A stretch of DNA of 5,156 nt from Campylobacterales bacterium (lineage in GTDB: Bacteria; Campylobacterota; Campylobacteria; Campylobacterales; JACAEZ01): contig JACAEZ010000050.1 of assembly GCA_013388565.1 (NCBI GenBank), positions 1 to 5,156 on the forward strand, given 5' to 3'. Every line of letters begins with the position of its first letter. The first letter of the stretch is position 1. The notes under the pieces were generated by a model. That model searched no databases. It was not told the origin of the DNA and was given only the letters and a program-made list of their open reading frames with translations. The translations under genes were made by a program, and so were the position numbers. Positions 1 to 5,156 of this stretch are shown here, piece after piece.

Positions 1-98
1 GCCACAAGCCCTGTTGTGATGTCTGTTGAAAATAAAAAAATTGGCAAAAATATAACAACTAAAAATAATTTTCTAACAGTATTGATATAAGTCTTCAT
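1..98 (-). CDS. 5' fragment of a divergent gene for a probable secreted or envelope protein
   Basis: An open frame runs leftward from an ATG at 98-96 and leaves the window without a stop, so only 32 full codons plus two bases (GC, an Ala codon) are visible. The peptide begins MKTYINTVRKLF and has a signal-peptide layout: basic residues K2, R9 and K10, a hydrophobic core over about residues 11-23, then the polar stretch STDITTGLVA. There is no lipobox Cys, so if it is exported a Sec signal is more likely than a lipoprotein signal; a single N-terminal membrane anchor is the alternative. A well-spaced purine-rich ribosome binding site (AAGGAAG) precedes the ATG, which supports a real start. The ending TTGLVA resembles the lead-in to LamG/concanavalin-like domains (often GLVAYYPF...), but that is a guess from six residues. 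Function is otherwise unknown. Confidence 0.62.
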   Translation of the reverse strand, partial: MKTYINTVRKLFLVVIFLPIFLFSTDITTGLV

Positions 99-105
99 TT
101 AACAT

Positions 106-112
106 CTTCCTT
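106..112 (-). promoter_or_regulatory. Ribosome binding site of the divergent partial gene
   Basis: On the minus strand AAGGAAG lies seven bases before the ATG at 98-96. This is the main evidence that the short edge frame is a real gene start rather than chance. Confidence 0.55.
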
Positions 113-157
113 CAGCTTTATAATTTATAAATAGCTTATTTTTTTATATAATAAATA

Positions 158-163
158 ATTATA
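158..163 (-). promoter_or_regulatory. Candidate -10 element for the divergent minus-strand gene
   Basis: Read on the minus strand this is a perfect TATAAT, about 60 bases before the ATG at 98. The surrounding DNA is so AT-rich that similar words occur by chance; a minus-strand TATAAA at 124-129 would give a much shorter leader and is an equal alternative. No clear -35 is visible. Confidence 0.25.
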
Positions 164-231
164 TATTTTAAACACTTAAAACCTCTTCTCAACTACTTTT
201 TAGTTTATTATGTGAGTATTAAAGATTTTTT

Positions 232-240
232 TGTTAAAAT
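232..240 (+). promoter_or_regulatory. Candidate extended -10 promoter for der and the downstream genes
   Basis: TGTTAAAAT is an extended -10 (TGn followed by TAAAAT, five of six matches to TATAAT). Transcription would start near 246-248, leaving a leader of about 25 bases before the der start. No recognisable -35 hexamer lies 16-18 bases upstream, which fits the housekeeping promoters of Campylobacterota, where the -35 is replaced by T-rich sequence. This is the only good candidate near der, and it probably drives the whole four-gene unit. Confidence 0.45.
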
Positions 241-260
241 CGGCATTTCAAAAATAAAAA

Positions 261-265
261 AAAGG
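261..265 (+). promoter_or_regulatory. Ribosome binding site that fixes the TTG start of der
   Basis: AAAGG lies six bases before the TTG at 272. An in-frame TAA at 269-271 directly abuts the TTG, so no start further upstream is possible. The next in-frame ATG is far inside the first GTPase domain. Confidence 0.75.
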
Positions 266-271
266 TCATAA

Positions 272-1696
272 TTGAAAAAAATTGCTATTGTTGGTAAGCC
301 AAATGTAGGAAAAAGTTCTCTTTTCAATGCTCTATCTAAGACAAATGAAGCTATCACATCTGAAATTGCTGGAACTACTAGGGATATAAAAAAAAGAGTT
401 ATATTATTAAATAATTTAGAATATGAATTGATAGATACTGGTGGAATTGAAGATAGAGATGAACTCTTTTCAAAAGTAAAACAAAAAGCTATAAAAACGG
501 CAAAAGAGTGTGATATTGTTTTATATCTTGTAGATGGTAGAAGTTTGGCTGAAAATGATGATAAAAAATTATTTTATGAGTTACAACAAAATTGTCCCAA
601 TATAGCACTGATTTTAAATAAAATAGATAATAGAGCTTTAAAAGAGAAGTTGTGGGATTTTCAAGAATTTGGTGCAAAAAATTTGTTCATGATTTCTGTA
701 GCTCATAGAGATGGTTTAGATAGAATGATAAATTGGATAACATCTTTTGATAAGCAAGATATTATTGTTTCAGATGAAGATGATAGTTTTGAAGATTTGC
801 TTGAAGAGTATGAAGAAGATGAAAATGGAAATATTCAAATAGATATATCTCATGAACAAAATTCAATCGAAGATGATATTATAAAAGTAGCAATTATTGG
901 ACGAACGAATGTTGGAAAAAGTTCTTTGCTAAATGCTCTTTTAAATGAAGAACGGTCTATTGTAAGTGAAGTGGCTGGAACGACTATTGACCCTGTTGAT
1001 GAAGAGACAATATTTAATGACAAAGTAGTTAGATTTGTTGATACTGCTGGTATTAGACGAAAAGGGAAAATTATAGGCATTGAAAAATATGCTCTCATGA
1101 GAACTGAAAAAATGCTTGAAAATGCTGACATTGCGATACTTGTTTTAGATTCTAGTGAAGAGTTTAAAGAGCTTGATGAAAAAATTGCTGGACTTATTGA
1201 TAAACATAAATTGGGGTGTATTATTGTCATGAATAAATGGGACAACAATATGGAAGATTTTAAAGAGATGAGACTTAAAATAAAACATAGATTTAAGTTT
1301 TTAGCTCATGCTCCAATTTTAGCAGTTTCTGCAAAAACAAAAAGAAATATAGATAAACTCAAAAGTATGATTTTAGAGGTTTTTGAACATTACAGTTTTA
1401 GAATATCTACATCAAAATTAAATGAGATTATTCAACAAGCTATAATAAAGCACCCTATTCCCTCAATTCACACAAAAACTGTAAAAATATATTATGCTAC
1501 ACAATTTGCAACAAAACCGCCATCATTTGTCATGATTACAAATAAACAAAATGCACTTCATTTTAGCTATAAAAGATATTTAATAAATACATTAAGAGAA
1601 CATTTTAACTTTGAAGGTGTGAATATTGTTTTGATTGATAGAAAAAAAGGTGAAAAAATCTATTTAGATGAAAAGGATATGCATGAGAATAGTTAG
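272..1696 (+). CDS. der: Ribosome biogenesis GTPase Der (EngA), TTG start
   Basis: Der is an essential cytoplasmic GTPase with two tandem GTP-binding domains that binds the 50S subunit and is needed for its late assembly. All diagnostic motifs are visible in the 474 residues. Domain 1 has the P-loop GKPNVGKS (8-15), AGTTRD (33-38), DTGG (55-58), NKID (116-119) and a slightly altered G5, SVA (142-144). Domain 2 has GRTNVGKS (210-217), AGTT (235-238), DTAG (257-260), NKWD (321-324) and SAK (353-355). A strongly acidic linker (about 167-202) joins them, as is usual for the family. The C-terminal KH-like domain (about 376-460) includes KPPSFV and YKRYL. Length is normal and the gene is intact. 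The TTG start gives MKKIAIVGKPN, exactly where the family begins, and may keep translation moderate. Its last codons overlap the trpS start, so the two genes are probably translationally coupled. Confidence 0.98.
   Translation: MKKIAIVGKPNVGKSSLFNALSKTNEAITSEIAGTTRDIKKRVILLNNLEYELIDTGGIEDRDELFSKVKQKAIKTAKECDIVLYLVDGRSLAENDDKKLFYELQQNCPNIALILNKIDNRALKEKLWDFQEFGAKNLFMISVAHRDGLDRMINWITSFDKQDIIVSDEDDSFEDLLEEYEEDENGNIQIDISHEQNSIEDDIIKVAIIGRTNVGKSSLLNALLNEERSIVSEVAGTTIDPVDEETIFNDKVVRFVDTAGIRRKGKIIGIEKYALMRTEKMLENADIAILVLDSSEEFKELDEKIAGLIDKHKLGCIIVMNKWDNNMEDFKEMRLKIKHRFKFLAHAPILAVSAKTKRNIDKLKSMILEVFEHYSFRISTSKLNEIIQQAIIKHPIPSIHTKTVKIYYATQFATKPPSFVMITNKQNALHFSYKRYLINTLREHFNFEGVNIVLIDRKKGEKIYLDEKDMHENS
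1671..1677 (+). promoter_or_regulatory. Ribosome binding site of trpS, inside the end of der
   Basis: AAAAGGA lies five bases before the ATG at 1683 and within the last der codons. It decides the trpS start: the earlier in-frame ATG at 1668 would place this site inside the gene and has no comparable purine-rich site in front of it. Confidence 0.75.
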
Positions 1697-2666
1697 TGGA
1701 ATGAGACCTACTGGAAAGCTTCATTTAGGACACTATTTAGGTGTTATAAAAAAGTGGTTAGAGTTACAAGCTAGTAATGATAGTAAATCATACTTTTTTG
1801 TAGCTGATTGGCATGCCTTATCAACTACTTATGAAGATAAATTAAACCTAAAAAACCTATCAATTGAACTCGTAAAAGATTGGCTTTCATGTGGCATTGA
1901 CCCAGAAAAAAGTGTGATATTTATTCAAAGTCATGTAAAATATCATGCAGAACTTTATATGCTTTTAAATATGATAACTCCTCTTGGTTGGCTGGAACGA
2001 AACCCTACATATAAAGAACAGATTGCAAACTTAGATGGTAAAGATATTCATACTGCTGGATTTTTGACATATCCAGTTTTACAAGCTGCCGATGTTATTT
2101 TATATGATGCTGATTTTGTTCCTATTGGTGAAGACCAACGACCGCATTTAGAGATAACAAGAGAGGTAGTAAGAAGATTTCATCATCTATATAATAGCAA
2201 TATTTTCAAAGAGCCTAAAGAGATATTAAGCCCAACATCGAGACTTTTGGGACTTGATGGTAGAAAAATGAGCAAAAGTTACAATAACTCAATTTATTTA
2301 ACAGAGAGTAGTGATGCAATATTTAAAAAGATAAAAACAGCTATCACAGATACTCAAAGAGTTAAAAAAACAGATGCTGGTAATCCAAAGGTTTGTTTAG
2401 TAAATACATATCATGAAGAGTTTAGTACAAAAGAGACGATTGATTATATTCAAGATGGGTGTATAAATGCAAAAATTGGTTGCATGGAGTGTAAAAAACT
2501 ATGTTTTGAATCTATTGATAAATTTATAGCACCTATTAGAGAAAAAAGAGCTACAATAGATGACAAAATAGCACTTGAAATTGCACTTGATGGTTCAAGT
2601 AAAGCAAATGAAGAGGCTAAAATAAAAATGGAGTATATCAATCATACTATATTTAATATAGAATAA
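1683..2666 (+). CDS. trpS: Tryptophanyl-tRNA synthetase, probable [4Fe-4S] type
   Basis: This class I enzyme activates tryptophan with ATP and charges tRNA-Trp in the cytoplasm. From the ATG at 1683 it has 327 residues, normal for bacterial TrpRS. The Rossmann fold begins at once with SGMRPTGKLHLGH; the HIGH-type motif is H14-L-G-H17. Other family blocks are FVADWHAL, QAADVILYDADFVPIGEDQ and the KMSKS loop at 195-199. In the C-terminal anticodon-binding part, Cys238, Cys260, Cys267 and Cys270 are spaced C-x21-C-x6-C-x2-C, with a further Cys at 274. This closely matches the C-x22-C-x6-C-x2-C motif known to hold a [4Fe-4S] cluster in Thermotoga maritima TrpRS, so a cluster is inferred here. An in-frame ATG at 1668 exists, but the ribosome binding site and the family N-terminus (MRIVSG) favour 1683. 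The gene overlaps der by 14 bases and is followed after 19 bases by the HDOD gene. Confidence 0.97.
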   Translation: MRIVSGMRPTGKLHLGHYLGVIKKWLELQASNDSKSYFFVADWHALSTTYEDKLNLKNLSIELVKDWLSCGIDPEKSVIFIQSHVKYHAELYMLLNMITPLGWLERNPTYKEQIANLDGKDIHTAGFLTYPVLQAADVILYDADFVPIGEDQRPHLEITREVVRRFHHLYNSNIFKEPKEILSPTSRLLGLDGRKMSKSYNNSIYLTESSDAIFKKIKTAITDTQRVKKTDAGNPKVCLVNTYHEEFSTKETIDYIQDGCINAKIGCMECKKLCFESIDKFIAPIREKRATIDDKIALEIALDGSSKANEEAKIKMEYINHTIFNIE

Positions 2667-2670
2667 ACTT

Positions 2671-2677
2671 AAGAAGG
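2671..2677 (+). promoter_or_regulatory. Ribosome binding site of the HPt-HDOD gene
   Basis: AAGAAGG lies eight bases before the ATG at 2686, in the short gap after the trpS stop. No promoter or terminator is visible in this gap. Confidence 0.6.
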
Positions 2678-2685
2678 CTTTTATC

Positions 2686-4299
2686 ATGTTAAATAGAAAT
2701 TACTATTTAGAGATTTTAGACGAATTGAAAGATAGGTTTATCTATTTTAGTGAAGTTGGTGAAAAGTTAATTTTAGGTCTTCAAGATGAAGCTTTATATA
2801 AAGTTAGTGTAAATGAACTTTTTAGAATAGTACATACAATCAAAGCTCTATTACACTATGCAGATTTAAAAGATATGCTTAAAGCTTTTAAAGCATTAGA
2901 AGATGTGTTGAGTATTCTTAGGAATAAAAAACCACCAATTACACAAGAGATAGTTGATTGGCTACTTTTATTAAATGACACTTTTAAGTTTTGGTCTGAT
3001 TGTATAGAACAAGATAAGTTAGATGATGTAGAACCTATTGATAGTTATACATTAAACATGATAAAAGCAGCCTCTGTATCTTCTCAAAAACCATCAGAAA
3101 TACTAAAAAATTTAACTATTGTATTGATAGAAACAGAAGATAATGTACGAGAAGGTATTATAAAACTTCTATCTAAAAAAGTAGGAAAAATATTTAGTGC
3201 AAAAAATGCTACAGATATAGGCGAAATATTAAGCAAAGTAAAACCAGATATTTTAATCACTTCAACACAAATATATGGTAAAAATTTTGAAGCTTTTATC
3301 TTAAAAGTTCAAGAAAAATTTGTAAATATACCAATACTCTTTTTATCAAATAAAGTAACACTAGAAAAAGATAAAAAGTTTAAATTTGGCTGTTTTGATT
3401 GTTATGTAGAAAAGCCGTTAGAGATGGTTTTACTTGAGAAAAAGATACTCAAAATTGCAAAAACTTATTATGATTCTAAAGATATAAAACTTAGTAAAAA
3501 TGATTTAGATAAATGTATAAATTTATTAAAACCTTTGCCAGATATTGTTTTTAAACTTCAAGAGGTATTAGCTGATAAAGAGTGCGGAAGTAGAGAGGTT
3601 GCAAATGTAATCGTTCAAGACCCAATACTTACAACTAAAATACTTAGAGTAATCAATTCGCCTCTATATGGATTTAAAAAAGAGATAGCTTCTATTCAAC
3701 AAGCTGTTTCACTGCTTGGAAAAGATATTGCAACTTCTATTTGCCTTCAGACAACAATGCACAATAATTTAACTATAGATATGTCAGCATATGGCATAAC
3801 AAATGACACATTTTATACAGTATCCAAAAAAAGAATGGATTTAGCAATTAACTGGTTTTCAAAAGTGTCTTTTTCAAAACTTCCAATATTGTCCACATCA
3901 GCACTAATAGGAAATTTAGGACAAGTTTTAATTTCACAAGAGATAAATGCAAGAAAACAGACAAAAGATTTTTTAAATTTAGTAAGACAAACAAATCCCA
4001 TGGCAGCAGAAGTAGAGTTTTTAAAAACTACAAGCTATGATATAACTGCTGATATTTTGGCACATTGGCATATAAACCCTCTATTGGTTGATGCAGTTAG
4101 ATTTACATATGATTTTACAGAAGCAGAAAATGAAACAAAACAGTATGCAATAGCGAACTATGTAGTTTTTAATACAATAAATTCTATAAGTAGTGAAATT
4201 GATTTATCTATCGTTGAAGATATGTGTGAATTTTTAGAAGAGATGAATTTTGACCCAAAGCCGTATCGAATGGCTGTTGAAAAATTATTAAAAGATTAA
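2686..4299 (+). CDS. Three-domain signalling protein: HPt, degenerate receiver, HDOD
   Basis: This is a 537-residue soluble protein with no signal peptide or membrane segment. Residues about 1-125 resemble the histidine phosphotransfer (P1) domain of CheA: FRIVHTIKA around His50, then KALEDVLSILR and a further helix pair; the usual HxxKG is HxxKA here. Residues about 142-260 follow a receiver fold (VLIETEDNVRE, KPDILITS, IPILFLS, then EKPLE with the conserved Lys-Pro at 243-244), but Ser193 sits where the phospho-accepting Asp should be. Residues about 272-480 are a clear HDOD domain: LKPLPDIVFKLQEVL, VIVQDPILTTKILRVINSPL, YGF, VSLLGKDI, then EVEFLKTT. The HD-superfamily His-Asp position reads Gly409-Asn410, so no metal-dependent phosphodiesterase activity is expected; HDOD domains generally act as non-enzymatic regulatory modules. 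The partner kinase and the output are unknown. It sits 19 bases after trpS and 13 before serS, so it is probably co-expressed with translation genes. Domain calls are firm; the biological role is not. Confidence 0.93.
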   Translation: MLNRNYYLEILDELKDRFIYFSEVGEKLILGLQDEALYKVSVNELFRIVHTIKALLHYADLKDMLKAFKALEDVLSILRNKKPPITQEIVDWLLLLNDTFKFWSDCIEQDKLDDVEPIDSYTLNMIKAASVSSQKPSEILKNLTIVLIETEDNVREGIIKLLSKKVGKIFSAKNATDIGEILSKVKPDILITSTQIYGKNFEAFILKVQEKFVNIPILFLSNKVTLEKDKKFKFGCFDCYVEKPLEMVLLEKKILKIAKTYYDSKDIKLSKNDLDKCINLLKPLPDIVFKLQEVLADKECGSREVANVIVQDPILTTKILRVINSPLYGFKKEIASIQQAVSLLGKDIATSICLQTTMHNNLTIDMSAYGITNDTFYTVSKKRMDLAINWFSKVSFSKLPILSTSALIGNLGQVLISQEINARKQTKDFLNLVRQTNPMAAEVEFLKTTSYDITADILAHWHINPLLVDAVRFTYDFTEAENETKQYAIANYVVFNTINSISSEIDLSIVEDMCEFLEEMNFDPKPYRMAVEKLLKD

Positions 4300-4304
4300 A
4301 GGAA
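4298..4304 (+). promoter_or_regulatory. Ribosome binding site of serS
   Basis: AAAGGAA overlaps the stop codon of the preceding gene and lies eight bases before the serS ATG at 4313. The overlap suggests that ribosomes ending on the HDOD gene can restart on serS. Confidence 0.65.
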
Positions 4305-4312
4305 ATATTTGC

Positions 4313-5156
4313 ATGATTGATATAAAAGCACTTCAAAAAGATTATGAGACAATAACTAATAAATTAAGTCAAAGAGGCTTAAATGAAGAGTTGTTAAAAG
4401 ATTTAAAAGATATTAGTTTTGAGCTGAAAACAAAAAGATTGTCATTAGAGACGGCTCAAGAGGCACAAAACAAGATGAGTGCAGAGTTTGGCTTGATGAT
4501 GAGAAATAAGCAAGATGTGACAGAACTCAAACAAAAAGTTGATGCTAATAAACAACTGATTGCATCTTTAAACGATGAGGTTAGAGAGGTTGAAGAGAGA
4601 TTGCAAAACTTAGCGACAAATATTCCAAATATTCCAGATGAAAGTGTGCCATTTGGAAAAGATGAGAGTGAAAATGTCGAACTAAAAAGAGTTTTAGAGC
4701 CTAAAAAATTTGGTTTTAAACCAAAAGAGCATTGGGAATTAGCAGAACTAAATGGTTGGATAGATTTTGAGAGAGGTGTGAAACTTACAAAAAGTAGGTT
4801 TAGTGTTTTAAAAGGTATGGGTGCAAAACTTGAAAGAGCTTTGATAAACTACATGATTGATTTTAACTCACAAAGAGGGTTTGAAGAGATGTGGCTACCA
4901 GTGTTAGCAAACTCAAAAGTGCTATTTGGTACAGGGCAACTTCCAAAATTTCAAGATGATTTATTTAAAATCGAAGATGAGGATTTGTATCTAATTCCGA
5001 CATCTGAAGTAAGCCTTACAAACCTTTATAATGATGAGATAATCGATGAAAGTGTTTTACCTATAAAAATGACCGCTTTTACTCCATGCTTTAGAAAAGA
5101 GGCTGGTAGTGGCGGAAAAGATGTAAGAGGGATTATCAGACAACACCAATTTGATA
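4313..5156 (+). CDS. serS: Seryl-tRNA synthetase, 3' end beyond the window
   Basis: This class II enzyme charges tRNA-Ser (and tRNA-Sec where present) with serine in the cytoplasm. The frame is open from ATG 4313 to the edge: 281 complete codons of an expected 410-420. The start MIDIKALQKDYETI is typical of the family. Residues about 25-105 form the charged N-terminal coiled-coil arm that grips the long variable arm of tRNA-Ser. NIPNIPDESVPFGKDESEN and the HWELAE block lead into the catalytic core. The serine-binding TSE is at 230-232 and the motif 2 block starts at FRKEAGSGG (260-268), continuing to RQHQFD at the edge. Motif 3 lies outside the window. Nothing appears broken. It follows the HDOD gene by 13 bases and is probably read from the same transcript as der and trpS. 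Confidence 0.97.
   Translation, partial: MIDIKALQKDYETITNKLSQRGLNEELLKDLKDISFELKTKRLSLETAQEAQNKMSAEFGLMMRNKQDVTELKQKVDANKQLIASLNDEVREVEERLQNLATNIPNIPDESVPFGKDESENVELKRVLEPKKFGFKPKEHWELAELNGWIDFERGVKLTKSRFSVLKGMGAKLERALINYMIDFNSQRGFEEMWLPVLANSKVLFGTGQLPKFQDDLFKIEDEDLYLIPTSEVSLTNLYNDEIIDESVLPIKMTAFTPCFRKEAGSGGKDVRGIIRQHQFD

Larger units (their letters stand above)
99..271. other. AT-rich divergent intergenic region
   Basis: This 173-base gap separates the divergent minus-strand gene from der. It is almost wholly A/T between about 119 and 180, with many overlapping TATA-like words on both strands, and becomes less extreme from 181 to 250. It must hold the promoters of both transcription units. 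I see no convincing hairpin terminator, tRNA, riboswitch fold or clean inverted-repeat operator. A run of eight A residues (256-263) leads into the der ribosome binding site. Confidence 0.8.

Noticed and set aside
119..180. Overlapping palindrome-like A/T words in the intergenic region as a possible operator or origin element
   Set aside because: The half-sites do not match well once aligned (for example AAATAATT against ATATATTT), and there are no repeated iterons or DnaA-box-like sequences.
388..395. A run of eight A residues inside der, and another at 256-263 before its ribosome binding site, as possible slippage or phase-variation tracts
   Set aside because: Runs of this length are expected by chance in such AT-rich DNA; the der frame is intact, and phase variation of an essential gene is implausible.
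489..677. A 62-codon minus-strand open frame opposite der
   Set aside because: It is antisense to well-conserved Der domain 1, has no recognisable motif and has aromatic-rich composition typical of shadow frames.
850..1248. A 132-codon minus-strand open frame opposite der
   Set aside because: It is Ser/Ile-rich low-complexity sequence antisense to the second GTPase domain of Der, with no family resemblance. It is a by-product of the AT-rich coding strand.
2450..2641. A 63-codon minus-strand open frame opposite the end of trpS, with a hydrophobic start
   Set aside because: The hydrophobic look comes from reading Asp/Glu/Lys-rich trpS codons backwards; there is no supporting context.
2667..2685. 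A possible terminator or promoter between trpS and the HDOD gene
   Set aside because: The gap is only 19 bases, has no inverted repeat and is largely taken up by the ribosome binding site.
3813..4001. A 62-codon minus-strand open frame opposite the HDOD region
   Set aside because: It overlaps a clear HDOD domain in antisense and has no motif of its own.

Overview
The window is AT-rich and densely coding, with AGA/TTA/AAA-heavy codon use. It most resembles a chromosome of the Campylobacterota (former Epsilonproteobacteria), probably a Sulfurimonas- or Sulfurovum-like lineage. This placement is an inference from composition, gene style and gene combination; no 16S or other marker is present.

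Layout: bases 1-98 hold the 5' end of a divergent minus-strand gene whose first 33 residues look like a secretion signal. Bases 99-271 are an AT-rich divergent intergenic region with a good extended -10 promoter candidate for the plus-strand genes. From 272 to the right edge there are four tightly packed plus-strand genes: der (double-domain ribosome-assembly GTPase, TTG start), trpS (tryptophanyl-tRNA synthetase, overlapping der by 14 bases), an HPt / receiver-like / HDOD signalling protein (19-base gap), and serS (seryl-tRNA synthetase, 13-base gap, cut by the window edge). No terminator-like hairpin was seen between them, so they probably form one operon.

Three of the four operon genes are core translation functions: ribosome assembly and charging of Trp and Ser tRNAs. 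The fourth is a signalling protein in the middle of this housekeeping set. It combines a CheA-P1-like histidine phosphotransfer domain that keeps its His, a receiver-like domain that has lost the phospho-accepting Asp, and an HDOD domain without HD-type metal ligands. It is the least ordinary gene here. The second notable point is that TrpS carries a C-x21-C-x6-C-x2-C arrangement very like the [4Fe-4S] motif described in Thermotoga maritima TrpRS. I see no mobile element, CRISPR array, tRNA, rRNA or defence system.
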